NCBI RefSeq assembly: GCF_007362775.1
Contig: NZ_CP041692.1
Location: 3,782,001 to 3,846,000 of the forward strand
Length of the DNA: 64,000 bases
Direction of reading: 5' to 3'
DNA from: Microlunatus elymi
GTDB taxonomy: Bacteria > Actinomycetota > Actinomycetes > Propionibacteriales > Propionibacteriaceae
A program made the translations under genes and the position numbers. Shown piece by piece: positions 28,673 through 37,935 of the stretch. Numbering within the stretch: the first letter of the stretch is position 1; each line of letters opens with the position of its first letter. The notes beneath the pieces are model-generated. The model made no database searches, had not been told where the DNA came from, and saw nothing but the letters and a program-made list of their open reading frames with translations.

Positions 28673-29583
28673 GTCACGCCGGTCAGTTGCTCGGATACCT
28701 TCCAGAGACGTTGTTGGGCCGCGAGGTCGTAGGAGGCCGGTATGGATTCGACCCGAATGGGATGCCCCGTCCATTCGTTGCGGCCGTCGGGCCCGTAGTA
28801 CTCACCGCCGGTCACACCGGGTTCGACCGCGGCACGAACCAGCGCCAGCGCCGAGGTCTCCGGATCCTGCAGTAACCACGAGGTGAACAGCCGCAGCCGG
28901 GGATCGGTGACGACCCGGATCGGAAGTTGATCTCCGCCGAACGCGGTACGGGCATTCCCGTGATGGGCGGCGACGGAGATCGTCGCTGCCCCAGCCGCGG
29001 CGAGTCGACGCTGCAACTCGTAGGCGAACAGGAGGTTGGCCAGCTTGGACTGGAAGTAGGCCCGGTTGGAGTGGTACCCGCGGGCGAACTGGAGGTCGTC
29101 GAACTGCATCACCCCGCGCCGGTGGCCGACGCTACTGACCGTCACGACGCGCGAGCCTGGCCTCTCCAGCAGTCGCGGCAGGATCAGACCGGTGAAGGCG
29201 AAGGCCCCGAGATGATTGGTCGCAAAGGTCCGCTCGAACCCGTCCTCGGTGGTGTCCCGGCGTCTGATCAAGGCTCCGGCGTTGTTGATCAACAGGTCCA
29301 CCCGCGGGTGATCACGATCGAGCCGCTCAGCAGCCTGTCGGACTGAATTCTGTGAGGCCAGATCCAGTTGCAGCAAGTGCACTGCTGCCGACCTGGACTC
29401 CGCGAGGATCCGGGTCCTCGCCTCACCAGCCTTCCGGAGGTCACGGCAGGCCAACACGACCTCGGCCCCGTGGCGGGCGAAGATCCGCGCGGTCTCGTAT
29501 CCCAAGCCCGAATTGGCTCCAGTGATGACCACAGTCCGACCACTCTGGTCGGGAACATCGCGTTCGGTCCAACGGGTGGCCAT
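28642..29583 (-). CDS. SDR-family oxidoreductase, retinol-dehydrogenase-like
   Basis: A 313-residue short-chain dehydrogenase of the longer type. It shows VVITGANSGLGYETARIFARHGAEVVLACRD, INNAGALIR, TNHLGAFAFTG, VVTVSSVGHRRG and the catalytic YFQSKLANLLFAYEL. The substrate is unknown. It is divergent from a TetR gene with palindromic sequence between them, so it is a likely target of that regulator. Its 3' end overlaps the GH43 gene by 31 nt. Confidence 0.93.
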   Translation of the reverse strand: MATRWTERDVPDQSGRTVVITGANSGLGYETARIFARHGAEVVLACRDLRKAGEARTRILAESRSAAVHLLQLDLASQNSVRQAAERLDRDHPRVDLLINNAGALIRRRDTTEDGFERTFATNHLGAFAFTGLILPRLLERPGSRVVTVSSVGHRRGVMQFDDLQFARGYHSNRAYFQSKLANLLFAYELQRRLAAAGAATISVAAHHGNARTAFGGDQLPIRVVTDPRLRLFTSWLLQDPETSALALVRAAVEPGVTGGEYYGPDGRNEWTGHPIRVESIPASYDLAAQQRLWKVSEQLTGVTYPLGRLTRT

Positions 29584-29660
29584 GATTCACTCCTCTCGAC
29601 TTCTGCCGGTCGCTGCCCGGTGGCGCCGACGCCGGTATTGACACATAATCGGAATGGACG

Positions 29661-29693
29661 TCCCGGTTAGAACTATCCGGGATACTCATCCCG
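29661..29693. promoter_or_regulatory. Candidate TetR operator between SDR and TetR genes
   Basis: The sequence contains TCCCGG, then CGGGAT-ACTC-ATCCCG (29678-29693, perfect 6-bp arms). A further half site TCCCG at 29661 is spaced to form a second dyad. The position between divergent genes suits autoregulation. Confidence 0.55.
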
Positions 29694-29721
29694 TTTGTCA
29701 ATAGTTTCGAGAGGAACTGCG

Positions 29722-30279
29722 GTGACGCCACCTCCGCGACCGATGCGAGCAGATGCCCAGCGCAATCGCGACCAGGTCCTGCGTACCGCAGCGGAAGTCT
29801 TTGCGGCCGAGGGTCTCTCGGTGCCGATACACGAGATCGCCCGACGAGCAGGCGTGGGCACCGGCACGGTCAGCCGGCACTTCCCCACCAAGGAGTCGCT
29901 GTACGCCGCGGTGCTGCTCGACCGAATGAGCCAGCTCCGCCGTGCTGCTGACGACGCGGCCGCCGACCACGATCCGGGCCAGGCGTTCTTCGACGTATTC
30001 GCCCGGCTGATTCACGAGGGGGTCTCGCATCGGGGATTGGCCGAAGCACTGGCTGGCAGCGGGTACGACATCGAGGCCGCGGCCACGGCGGCCGACTGCA
30101 ATGTCTCGGACCGGCTGCGCCACCTGCTCTCCGATGCACAGCGCGCGGGCGCCGTCGATCCGGCGATCACCTACGCCGACGTCAAGGCGATGATGGCAGG
30201 CTGCCTGGCCTACAACGGCCCCGACCCCGACCGGGTCATCGACGTGATCATCCGTGGCCTCCGTCCGGTCTCCAGATGA
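29722..30279 (+). CDS. TetR-family transcriptional regulator
   Basis: A ~185-residue regulator. The DNA-binding part reads RNRDQVLRTAAEVFAAEGLSVPIHEIARRAGVGTGTVSRHFPTKESLYAAVLLDRM. The C-terminal domain resembles the SbtR-type domain common in actinobacterial TetR proteins (ALAGSGYDIEAAA...LLSDAQRAGAVDPAITYADVKAMMAGCL). The GTG at 29722 is chosen because GAGAGG lies 7 nt upstream. It is divergent from the SDR gene at 29583. Confidence 0.92.
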   Translation: MTPPPRPMRADAQRNRDQVLRTAAEVFAAEGLSVPIHEIARRAGVGTGTVSRHFPTKESLYAAVLLDRMSQLRRAADDAAADHDPGQAFFDVFARLIHEGVSHRGLAEALAGSGYDIEAAATAADCNVSDRLRHLLSDAQRAGAVDPAITYADVKAMMAGCLAYNGPDPDRVIDVIIRGLRPVSR

Positions 30280-30492
30280 CGTCTCGAACCAGATCGCGCC
30301 GACCCCTGCGAAGGACGAGTCAGCTCACATCGATCGCAGGAGGCCACGCACCGCCGAAGGTCCGACCGCCGAATCCCCCGATCGCCGGACTCCCCACCGC
30401 GACAGCGGCAGCGTGATTCGAGCCGCCCGCGGCGGCGAGAATCGCCAGAGAAATCGTACGAAGCAAGACCCGACCCGGTAGGAACGTGGGGG

Positions 30493-30513
30493 TCTGGGGG
30501 CTCGGCCCCCAGA
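30493..30513 (-). terminator. GC-rich terminator hairpin after the M23 gene
   Basis: TCTGGGGGC and GCCCCCAGA form a perfect 9-bp stem with a TCG loop, 5 nt beyond the minus-strand stop. It is related to the G-rich hairpins at 8774 and 33298. The 30280-30492 interval shows no gene. Confidence 0.65.
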
Positions 30514-30517
30514 AGTC

Positions 30518-31969
30518 TCAGTACCAGGTCATCGGGTTGATCATGGTGCCGTCCTCCCACACCATCAGGTGCATGTGGCAGCCGGTCGCATACCCGGTCT
30601 CGCCGACGTAGCCGATCACCTGTCCCTTGGTCACGTGCTGGCCGACACCGACGGTGTAGCGGATGGCGTGATTCATCGCGGTGGTGATGTAGTGCCCGTC
30701 GACCTTGCCGTGATCGATGATCAACCGGTTGCCGTAGCCGGCGTTGTAGTAGCGCTCGGCCACCCGGCCGTCGTACGGGGCATGGATCGGGGTGCCGCAG
30801 CCGGCGCCGAAATCGGTGCCGTCGTGGAGCTTCCAGATATGCAGGATCGGGTGCAGCCGCATCCCGTACGGGGAGGTGATCGGCCCGTTCACCGGGTAGA
30901 TGAAGCCGTGGTGGGCCGACGAACTGCTGGCGGTGTAGCTCGATCCGCCGGAAGATCTCGACGACCCGGACGAGCCGGAGTTGGAGTGGCTGGTTTGGCT
31001 TCTGGCCCTGGCCCGAGCAGCAGCCGCCCGTGCTTCGGCTTCTCGTTGCCGCTTCTCGGCCGCAGCACGGCGGGCCGCAGCCGCCTTCTCCCTTGCGATC
31101 CGTTCGGCGATCCGCTTCTGCACCGCCGCGTCCTCGCGCTGCAGTTCGGCATAGTGCGCCTTGTCCTGCGCGGCGGCCTTGTCGGCGGCGGCCTGAGCCG
31201 TCCGGCGCTGCTTGACCAAGGTGGCGACCTCCGCCTCCTGGGTCTTGGCGGTCGCCTCCAGCTGACGCTTGGTGGCCAGGTTCTCGGCCGACTCGGCCTT
31301 GGCCGCGGCGACCTGCTTCTCGAGTTCGGCCTGCTTGGCCTTCTCCGCGTCAAGCTGCTTCTGCAGCGTGGTCAGGTCCTCGAACTCGCTCTGATTGGTG
31401 TCCAGCATCGTCCTCGACAGCTGGGCCCGCTTCTCCAGATCGGACATCGAGGTGGCCGAGGTCAGCATCGCCAGCGGCATCAGGCTGCTCTGCCGTTGGA
31501 ACTGGTTGCGCACGATCGAACCGACCAGCGCCTTCTGCGCAGCGATCTTCTTCAGGCCGTCCGCGACAGCGGCCTTGGCCTTGGCCAGCGCGGCTTGCTG
31601 CTGCTTGAGCTTGGTGGCCAGCGCGTCGTCCTTCTTCTGCGCGGCGGCGACTTCCTGCTGTGTCTTCGCCAGGGCGGCCTGCGCCACGGACAACGCGTTC
31701 TGAGCCTTGGTCAGCGCGACCGCAGCGGCGGCAGCCTCCCGGGAGGACTCGCTCATGTCCTGCTTGGTCTGGCTGATCTGATCCTGCAGCTGCTGATGCT
31801 TGGTGTCCAGCGGATCGGCGGCCACGGGGGTGACCGGGCCCACGTTGCCGATCAGGCCGACGTTGCCGATCACCGCGGCAACGGTCAGTGCGACGCCGGC
31901 GCGCACCAGCAGGCGCGTCCGGTGCCGGACCTTGTGGCCTCGTACGATCTTGCGTTCAGTTGTGCCCAT
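30518..31969 (-). CDS. Coiled-coil M23 peptidoglycan hydrolase (FtsEX partner candidate)
   Basis: A ~483-residue exported cell-wall endopeptidase. A signal segment (TRLLVRAGVALTVAAVIGNVGLIGNVGPVTPVAADP) is followed by ~220 residues of Ala/Lys/Gln-rich coiled coil. A Ser-rich linker then leads to a LytM/M23 domain with the zinc ligands HDGTDF and HMHLMVW and the usual GNRLIIDHG strand. Coiled-coil hydrolases of this type (EnvC, PcsB) are activated by FtsEX, and ftsE-ftsX lie immediately upstream on the same strand. The ATG start lacks a strong Shine-Dalgarno, and the frame is open to a TTG at 32077. Confidence 0.9.
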   Translation of the reverse strand: MGTTERKIVRGHKVRHRTRLLVRAGVALTVAAVIGNVGLIGNVGPVTPVAADPLDTKHQQLQDQISQTKQDMSESSREAAAAAVALTKAQNALSVAQAALAKTQQEVAAAQKKDDALATKLKQQQAALAKAKAAVADGLKKIAAQKALVGSIVRNQFQRQSSLMPLAMLTSATSMSDLEKRAQLSRTMLDTNQSEFEDLTTLQKQLDAEKAKQAELEKQVAAAKAESAENLATKRQLEATAKTQEAEVATLVKQRRTAQAAADKAAAQDKAHYAELQREDAAVQKRIAERIAREKAAAARRAAAEKRQREAEARAAAARARARSQTSHSNSGSSGSSRSSGGSSYTASSSSAHHGFIYPVNGPITSPYGMRLHPILHIWKLHDGTDFGAGCGTPIHAPYDGRVAERYYNAGYGNRLIIDHGKVDGHYITTAMNHAIRYTVGVGQHVTKGQVIGYVGETGYATGCHMHLMVWEDGTMINPMTWY

Positions 31970-32238
31970 GGACGCTGGCCGGAGCCAGGCGAAGCGACCT
32001 CGCGCTGCTGGTGCCTCGCTGTCGTCCGGAACGCCGTTGACGGCGCAGGGAAGGTCCGGAACCACAGCTTTCCCCAATCAGTACCCCGAGTACGTTCTGT
32101 CGGTGTCAAGTTGTCGCGGCGGCCCATAAGCCGACGCGGAACCGATTTAACAGCACGGACCCGGTCCCGGGCGCGACTGGTTTGCGCGTGTCCGGATGAT
32201 CTGGGGTCAAAGCTGAGCGGACCCAAAGGTCCCGACCG
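31970..32238 (-). other. 269-nt leader between ftsX and the M23 gene
   Basis: No separate gene is seen. The stretch is long for an operon gap and contains GGGGAAAGC, AAGGTCCGG and GC-rich short dyads on the coding strand. Leaders of actinobacterial cell-wall hydrolases often carry c-di-AMP riboswitches, but I cannot recognise the conserved core here. Confidence 0.3.
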
Positions 32239-33153
32239 CTACACGCGGAGGTATTTGCGGGTCGTCACCAGCGTGGGGATCACGGCCAGCAGGATGCCGA
32301 CGATGGCTACCGCCGCCATTGCGAGCAGCGTCTGATGCCAGCCGATCCAAGCTATAGCCTGTATCGAGACTTGAGCCTTACGCATGATGATGAAGTAAAC
32401 GCCTGCGGCCAATGTGGCGCATGCGAAGCCGGCACCGATCAATGCGGCGATCACGGACTCCATCAAGAACGGCAACGTGATGTAGAAGTTGCTCGCCCCG
32501 ACGAGTCTCATGATGCCGATCTCACGTCTTCGGGCGAACGCGGTCAATCGGATGGTGTTTCCGATCTGCAGGGCAGCCGCGAGCAGCAGCAGCGCGGAGG
32601 CGATGATCGTCCCCCACTGCAGCAGGTTGATCCAGCTGAACAGTGGATCGAGGATCTGTTTGAGGTCCTGGATCGCCTGCACGCCCGGTAGACCTTGCAC
32701 CGACGAGACGACACCCTCGTACTGCTCGGGGTTCTTCAGCTTGACCCGGAATGACTCCTGCATCTGGTCCTCGGTCAGCGAACCCTTCAGCGGATTGCCC
32801 TCGTACGCCTTCTGGAATTCCTCGAACGCGTCGTGCTTGGACTCGAAGTAGACGCCGTCCTGGGCGACCTCCGGGTTGGACTCCAGCGCTTGCCGGATGA
32901 CCACCTTCTGCGACTCGGTGGTGTCCTGGCCCGGCGTGCAGTTGTCGCCGGAGACGTCCTTGGAGCAGAGGAAGACGGTGATCTCGATCTTGTCGTACCA
33001 CTTGCCCTTGGCCAGGCCGACCTCCTGCTGCGCCAGCAGACCTGCGCCGAACAGGGACAGCGAAACCCACATCGTGACGATCACGGCCAGCGTCATCGTC
33101 AGGTTGCGGCGCAATCCGGCGCCGGCCTCGGCGAAGATGTGTCGTAGTCGCAT
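32239..33153 (-). CDS. ftsX: FtsX, cell-division ABC transporter permease
   Basis: FtsX is the membrane half of FtsEX, which relays cytoplasmic ATP hydrolysis to periplasmic or extracellular peptidoglycan hydrolases. The 304-residue protein starts MRLRHIFAEAGAGLRRNLTMTLAVIVTMWVSLSLFGAGLL (helix 1). It then has a ~130-residue external domain (with two Cys, CSKDVSGDNC) and three C-terminal helices, with RLTAFARRREIGIMRLVGASNFYI between helices. A GAGGGA site precedes the ATG. It is separated from ftsE by 169 nt of repeats, which is unusual. Confidence 0.96.
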   Translation of the reverse strand: MRLRHIFAEAGAGLRRNLTMTLAVIVTMWVSLSLFGAGLLAQQEVGLAKGKWYDKIEITVFLCSKDVSGDNCTPGQDTTESQKVVIRQALESNPEVAQDGVYFESKHDAFEEFQKAYEGNPLKGSLTEDQMQESFRVKLKNPEQYEGVVSSVQGLPGVQAIQDLKQILDPLFSWINLLQWGTIIASALLLLAAALQIGNTIRLTAFARRREIGIMRLVGASNFYITLPFLMESVIAALIGAGFACATLAAGVYFIIMRKAQVSIQAIAWIGWHQTLLAMAAVAIVGILLAVIPTLVTTRKYLRV

Positions 33154-33200
33154 GGAGCAGGTTCCCTCTTCGTTTCTTGCTTATGTCACAACAGCGTCCG

Positions 33201-33313
33201 GGCAGGGACGCCACCAGGCCCGGGGGCTCCGGGACCATCCCGGATCGCGCCCATCGACGAGACCCACCGGGGCAGGGACGCAACCACGCCCGGGGTCCGG
33301 GGGTCGCCCCCCG
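33201..33313. repeat. Duplicated GC-rich element between ftsE and ftsX
   Basis: Two direct copies of GGCAGGGACGCMACCA plus a G-run (33201 and 33271, 70 nt apart) lie in the ftsE-ftsX gap. The second ends in a hairpin, CGGGGG with CCCCCG (33298-33313), 9 nt from the ftsE stop. The same G-rich hairpin style occurs at 8774 and 30493. Confidence 0.65.
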
Positions 33314-33322
33314 TGCTCTAAA

Positions 33323-34012
33323 TCACGTGGCGTAGCCGTAGACGCCGCGGCTCTGGTCGCGGACGACCAGGCCGTCGTCGAGTTCGATCACGCGTTTCCG
33401 CATCTGGTCCACGATGGTCTGGTCGTGGGTGGCCATCAGCACCGTGGTGTCGGCGCGGTTGATCCGGTCCAGCAGCTTCATGATGCCCACGCTGGTGGCC
33501 GGGTCGAGGTTTCCGGTCGGCTCGTCGGCGATCAGGATCATCGGCCGGTTGACGAAGGCCCTGGCGATCGCCACCCGCTGCTGCTCACCGCCGGACAGCT
33601 CGTCCGGCAGCCGATCCTGCTTGCCGTCCAGGCCGACCAGATCCAGCACCTCCGGCACCACCCGATCGATGGTGGTCTTGGACTTGCCGATCACCTGCAG
33701 CGCGAAGGCCACGTTCTCGTGCACGGTCTTGTTCGGCAGCAGCCGGAAGTCCTGGAACACGGTGCCGATCTGGCGCCGCATCCCCGGCACCTTCCAGCTG
33801 TGCAGCTTCGACAGGTCCCGACCGGCCACGTACACGGTGCCTTGGGATGCCCGCAACTCACGCAGGATCAACCGCAGGAAGGTCGACTTGCCCGAGCCGG
33901 AGGTGCCGACCAGAAAGACGAACTCGCCCTTGTCGATCTCCACGTTCACGTCGGAGAGCGCGGCGCGTCGCTGGCCGTCGTAGACCTTGGTTACGTTCTC
34001 GAATCGAATCAC
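33323..34012 (-). CDS. ftsE: FtsE, cell-division ABC transporter ATPase
   Basis: FtsE is the ATPase partner of FtsX at the division site. The 229-residue protein has Walker [10 protein letters not shown], the Q-loop [20 protein letters not shown], signature [14 protein letters not shown], Walker [15 protein letters not shown] and the H-loop THD. The start is the GTG at 34012 with GAGAAG just upstream; a longer frame extends to 34123. It follows prfB and a PPOX gene on the same strand. Confidence 0.96.
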   Translation of the reverse strand: MIRFENVTKVYDGQRRAALSDVNVEIDKGEFVFLVGTSGSGKSTFLRLILRELRASQGTVYVAGRDLSKLHSWKVPGMRRQIGTVFQDFRLLPNKTVHENVAFALQVIGKSKTTIDRVVPEVLDLVGLDGKQDRLPDELSGGEQQRVAIARAFVNRPMILIADEPTGNLDPATSVGIMKLLDRINRADTTVLMATHDQTIVDQMRKRVIELDDGLVVRDQSRGVYGYAT

Positions 34013-34240
34013 AGTGCTTCTCGGTTTGGGCTTCTCGTCTCGGGGATGCCCGCCGCGGCTGGTTCGCACGGGCGGAGGTGGGCCGCAACGAGTGTAGGCG
34101 AGCCTCGACCGGGTTCCGGACATTGGCGCGGTCCGGGCGCGTGAGACCTTGCGAACGGCTCAGGTCGCGACTCTGTTCGGCCTCAAGCCCGGCCCAAGGT
34201 TTGTGGGGTCTTCCCACGGTTCGCGGGTGGCGACCTGCCC

Positions 34241-34654
34241 TCAGCGCTGCTGCTTGAAACCGCCCCAGCCGTGCCAGCGGTCGACCTCGATCCAGGCGTT
34301 CACCCGAGGGCTGGTCCGATTGGGGTATTCCTGACCGGTGTAGAGCTTGCTCAACCGGTCGATGCCGGACAGGTCGGTGTCGTCGCTGAACTCGGTCACC
34401 CGGCCCTGCAGGCTGACGTGGCTGTACCAGTCGTCGGCAAGCACGGTCAGCGAGATCCGCGGATCCTCACGCAGATAACTCAGCCGCTTGCGGCTGGCGT
34501 CCATGTTGACCAGCACCCGGCCGGAGTCCGCGTCGTACGCGTACCAGGTGGCCACCGTCACCGGTGCGCCGTCCGGGCGGACGGTGCCGATGATGGACGG
34601 ATTGGGTTTGGCCAAGAAGTCGGCGATCTCGGCGGGAATCGGTCCCTTGGGCAT
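34241..34654 (-). CDS. PPOX-class (pyridoxamine 5'-phosphate oxidase-like) flavin/F420-binding protein
   Basis: A 137-residue split-barrel protein. Family features are IPAEIADFLAKPNPSIIGTVRPDGAPVTVATWYAYD, a ...GRVLVNMDASRKRLSYLREDPRISLTVLADDWYSHVSLQGRV core, and a C-terminal VNAWIEVDRWHGWG. Actinobacterial proteins of this group usually bind F420 or a flavin and reduce unknown substrates. Its ATG shares one base with the prfB stop (TAATG), so it is probably translated with prfB. It is an extra gene inside the usual prfB-ftsE order. Confidence 0.88.
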   Translation of the reverse strand: MPKGPIPAEIADFLAKPNPSIIGTVRPDGAPVTVATWYAYDADSGRVLVNMDASRKRLSYLREDPRISLTVLADDWYSHVSLQGRVTEFSDDTDLSGIDRLSKLYTGQEYPNRTSPRVNAWIEVDRWHGWGGFKQQR

Positions 34655-35763
34655 TACGCAGCTACCTCCTGAGTACGCCTCCAGCGGACCCCGGCGTCCA
34701 GGAAGTCGTCGATCTCACCGTCGAAGACCGCGTCGGGACTGGAGACCTCGTAGTTGGTACGAAGATCCTTCACCATCTGGTAGGGGTGCAACACATATGA
34801 CCGCATCTGGGCACCCCAGCTGTTGCCACCGTCCCCCTTGAGCGCGTTCATTTCCGCCTCGCGCTCCTGCCGGGCCCGCTCCAGCAGCTTGGCCTGCAGC
34901 ACCTGCATGGCGGCGGCCTTGTTCTGCAGCTGGGACTTCTCGTTCTGACACGACACCACGATGCCGGACGGCAGGTGGGTGATCCGGACCGCGGAGTCGG
35001 TGGTGTTCACGCTCTGCCCGCCGGGCCCGGAGGACCGGAACACGTCCACCCGGATGTCTCCCTCGGGGATGTCGATGTGGTCGGCCTGCTCGGTCACCGG
35101 CAGCACCTCCACGCCGGCGAACGAGGTCTGCCGGCGGCCCTGGTTGTCGAAGGGCGAGATCCGGACCAGCCGGTGGGTGCCCTGCTCCACGGACAGTGTG
35201 CCGTAGGCGTACGGGGCCTTGATCGCGAAGGTGGCCGACTTGATCCCGGCCTCCTCGGCGTACGAGGTGTCGTAGACCTCGGCGCTGTAGTGGTGCCGTT
35301 CGGCCCATCTCAGGTACATCCGCAACAGCATCGCGGCGAAGTCGGCGGCGTCCACACCACCGGCCTCGGAACGGATCGTGACCAGGGCGTCTCGCTGGTC
35401 GTACTCCCCGTTCAGCAGGGTACGGACCTCGAGCGAGTCGATCGCCTTCTGCAGGCTCTTCAGCTCCTGATCGGCCTCGGCCAGGCTGTCGGAATCGGAC
35501 TCCGACTGCGCCAGCTCGATCAACACCTGAACGTCGTCCAGCCGGGAACGCAGCTTGCCGACCCGCTCCAGCTCGCCCTGCAACATCGACAGCCGGGAGG
35601 TCACCTTCTGCGCGTTCTCCTGGTCGTCCCACAGGTCGGGCCGGGCCACTTCCTTCTCCAGCTCGGCGATCTCGGCCCTCTTCGACTCCGGATCGAGCAC
35701 GGATTCGATCGAGGTCAGCGACCGGTCGAGCTCGGTCAGGACGACGGGATAGTCAGTAGCCAC
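34654..35763 (-). CDS. prfB: Peptide chain release factor 2
   Basis: RF2 ends translation at UGA and UAA codons. The ~369-residue protein has the GGQ motif ([27 protein letters not shown]), the [10 protein letters not shown] region, and an N-terminal helical bundle starting [17 protein letters not shown]. The start is taken as GTG 35763, directly before ATDYP. No in-frame UGA frameshift site is seen, so the autoregulatory frameshift of many bacteria is absent. The frame extends far upstream, but only as shadow of the divergent ROK gene. Confidence 0.95.
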   Translation of the reverse strand: MATDYPVVLTELDRSLTSIESVLDPESKRAEIAELEKEVARPDLWDDQENAQKVTSRLSMLQGELERVGKLRSRLDDVQVLIELAQSESDSDSLAEADQELKSLQKAIDSLEVRTLLNGEYDQRDALVTIRSEAGGVDAADFAAMLLRMYLRWAERHHYSAEVYDTSYAEEAGIKSATFAIKAPYAYGTLSVEQGTHRLVRISPFDNQGRRQTSFAGVEVLPVTEQADHIDIPEGDIRVDVFRSSGPGGQSVNTTDSAVRITHLPSGIVVSCQNEKSQLQNKAAAMQVLQAKLLERARQEREAEMNALKGDGGNSWGAQMRSYVLHPYQMVKDLRTNYEVSSPDAVFDGEIDDFLDAGVRWRRTQEVAA

Positions 35764-35866
35764 AGCCGCCCAGACTACCCCGGCAGGCCACGTCGTTATG
35801 CTGCGCGTTGCTGCCGGGCGACCAGCCCGGCGACGAGGCACATCGGTGGGCGACAGGGTGGAGCAG

Positions 35867-36802
35867 ATGACCGACTCGGACAGTTCAGTGCTCGCGATCG
35901 ACATCGGCGGGACCAAGGTCGCCGTCGCGGTGGTCCGGTCGGACGGCGTCATCACGCACGAACTCCGTACTCCCACGCTGCGCGGCGTCGACGGCGACGC
36001 GACCTTCGCGCCGGCCGCGGAGGCCATCACCAAGATCATTTCCGAGGCGGGGTTGTCGGGCCGGTTGCGGGTCGGGATCAGTTCGGCCGGACCGATCGAC
36101 ACGCCGGCCGGCTGGATCTCCCCGGTCAACATCGGCGCCTGGCGTGAGTTTCCGATCGTCGCCCGGGTCGCCGAGACCGTACGGGGTGCCACCGGCGCCG
36201 AGCCCGCCGTTGGGTTGGCCGGCGACGGGCATTGCATGGCGCTCGGCGAACACTGGCTGGGCGCCGGCAAGGATTGGGACTCGATGATCGGGATGGTGCT
36301 GTCGACCGGCGTCGGCGCCGGCGCGGTGATCAACAACCGGCTCTACCCGGGGCTGACCGGCAACTCGGTGCTGCTCGGTCACATCAGCGTCAACGCGTAC
36401 GGGCCGCGGTGCGTCTGCGGCGGCCACGGCTGCGTCGAGATGTACGCCCGCGGACCGGCGCTGGTGGCGGCCGCGCAGGAGGCGGGCTGGACCGGCGGCG
36501 AGGATGCCGAGGCATTGACCGCCGACGCTCGCGCGGGCAACGAGATCGCCCTCGAAGCAATTGATCACGGCATGCGAGCGCTGGCCGCCGGCATCGCGGC
36601 CGCCGCGACCCTGCTGGACGTGGACAAGTTCGTCCTCGGCGGCGGCGTGTCCAAGGCCGGTGCGGTGATCTTCGATCCGCTGCGCAAGCACCTGCACGAC
36701 TTCGCCGTGTTGTCGTACGTGAAGGCCCTCGAGGTCCGCCCGGCGATCTTGGAGAACGCCGGCATCCTCGGCGCCGCTGCCCTCGCCTTCGCCGACGAAT
36801 AG
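35867..36802 (+). CDS. ROK-family sugar kinase (glucokinase-like)
   Basis: A 311-residue cytoplasmic kinase likely to phosphorylate a hexose. It shows the phosphate-1 motif [33 protein letters not shown], the [20 protein letters not shown] phosphate-2 region, and the ROK signature with zinc ligands [13 protein letters not shown]. There is no N-terminal helix-turn-helix, so it is a kinase, not a NagC/XylR-type repressor. ATG 35867 is preceded by GGAG. It is divergent from prfB. Confidence 0.92.
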   Translation: MTDSDSSVLAIDIGGTKVAVAVVRSDGVITHELRTPTLRGVDGDATFAPAAEAITKIISEAGLSGRLRVGISSAGPIDTPAGWISPVNIGAWREFPIVARVAETVRGATGAEPAVGLAGDGHCMALGEHWLGAGKDWDSMIGMVLSTGVGAGAVINNRLYPGLTGNSVLLGHISVNAYGPRCVCGGHGCVEMYARGPALVAAAQEAGWTGGEDAEALTADARAGNEIALEAIDHGMRALAAGIAAAATLLDVDKFVLGGGVSKAGAVIFDPLRKHLHDFAVLSYVKALEVRPAILENAGILGAAALAFADE

Positions 36803-36884
36803 GGTCTGACTCCACCGCGCCCCGCCGACACAGGGGTCGGCCAACGGCCGCACCCGAGACGTACCGCCGCTGAGGGGCGGCACG

Positions 36885-36998
36885 CAAACCGACATCCACC
36901 ATCAGCCGCAGCACCAAACCGACCCCCACCATCAGCCGCGCGCAAGATTGACTCCCGCACGCGGAATACCGGGTGCGCGGGTCGATTCCGCGCGCGGC
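36885..36998. terminator. Direct repeats and imperfect hairpin between convergent ROK and AraC genes
   Basis: A 25-nt unit beginning CAAACCGAC and ending CATCAGCCGC occurs at 36885 and 36915 (23 of 25 identical). It is followed by an imperfect inverted repeat starting CCGCGCGC and ending GCGCGCGG (~36935-36998). This probably ends both transcripts. No gene is supported in 36803-37028. Confidence 0.5.
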
Positions 36999-37028
36999 TG
37001 TGACCGCACCCGGCGATATCGGATGCGG

Positions 37029-37880
37029 CTAACTGGAGCGTTGGCGGTAGGCGGTCGGGGGGATTCCGACGGCGGCGCGGAAGCGGCGGGAGAAGTAGAG
37101 GGGGTCGGGGTAGCCGGTGCGGGCGGCGATGGTGGCGACCGGGAGGTCGGTCATGGTCAGCAGTTGACGGGCCAGGTCCATTCGCTGACGCTCCACGTGG
37201 GCCATCAGGCTGGTCCCGAGTTGGGCTCGAGCCAGGTGTGCGAGTCGGGTGGCGGAGACTCCGCCGATCCGGGCCAGCGTCTCCACCGTGTGGGGTTGAT
37301 CCAGATGATCGCCGACATGCGCCAGCACGGCCAGCAGCCGACTGTCCAGCACCGGCCGGTTGGGGTTCTGGGTGTCGCACCACAGCAGGGCGTCCTCCAC
37401 CGCGTTCATCGCGAGCCGAGCGCCCTGCGGCAACCCGCTGCGTACCACAGAGGTGGCTCTGTCGACGTCCTGCACCAACCGCGACAGCACGGTCTCGTCG
37501 ACCCGCAGACGTCGTACGCCGGGCGCGAGCTGGGGCCAGTCCAGCAGCGGCAGCCAGTCCGGGCGAGGATCGAGATGGATCCAGCGCAGCGACCAGCGCC
37601 CGGTCGCCGGGTCGGTGCCATAGTCCTGCGCGGCGTACGGCTCGATCGCGATCAGGTCGCCGGAGCCGCAACGGACCTCGTTCCGCCCGGCCGACCGTAT
37701 CCGGCCACGACCGGCCACGGTCGCCAGCAGCAGCCAGTCGGTGGTGCCGCGGGGCCGGATCGTCCGGTACCCCGCATCCTCGTCGAGACTGCCGGTGACC
37801 ACCCGGGCGGCCGGTCCAGTGACCGATAAGGCACCGGCTCTGGCACGGGAGTCAGGTGCACGCACGACAGGATTATCCAT
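37029..37880 (-). CDS. AraC-family transcriptional regulator
   Basis: A ~283-residue regulator. The N-terminal AraC-type cupin (TTDWLLLATVAGRGRIRSAGRNEVRCGSGDLIAIEPYAAQDYG) senses a ligand. The C-terminal pair of helix-turn-helix motifs reads TVETLARIGGVSATRLAHLARAQLGTSLMAHVERQRMDLARQLL and VATIAARTGYPDPLYFSRRFRAAVGIPPTAYR. It is divergent by 55 nt from the PhyH gene, which is its probable target. ATG 37880 is chosen; the frame continues to 37943 over the PhyH start. Confidence 0.92.
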   Translation of the reverse strand: MDNPVVRAPDSRARAGALSVTGPAARVVTGSLDEDAGYRTIRPRGTTDWLLLATVAGRGRIRSAGRNEVRCGSGDLIAIEPYAAQDYGTDPATGRWSLRWIHLDPRPDWLPLLDWPQLAPGVRRLRVDETVLSRLVQDVDRATSVVRSGLPQGARLAMNAVEDALLWCDTQNPNRPVLDSRLLAVLAHVGDHLDQPHTVETLARIGGVSATRLAHLARAQLGTSLMAHVERQRMDLARQLLTMTDLPVATIAARTGYPDPLYFSRRFRAAVGIPPTAYRQRSS

Positions 37881-37935
37881 CCGGCCGACCGGATTCGTGC
37901 TGTCCGGCGAGGCCGTGTTCCGCGAGGATCGTGGC

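Noticed and set aside
35700-35763. Programmed frameshift site in prfB
   Set aside because: No in-frame TGA or slippery CTTTGAC-like sequence is present at the expected position.
34654-36336. A longer prfB with ~190 extra N-terminal residues
   Set aside because: The extension is the shadow of the divergent ROK gene. The conserved RF2 start is at DYPVVL, just after GTG 35763.
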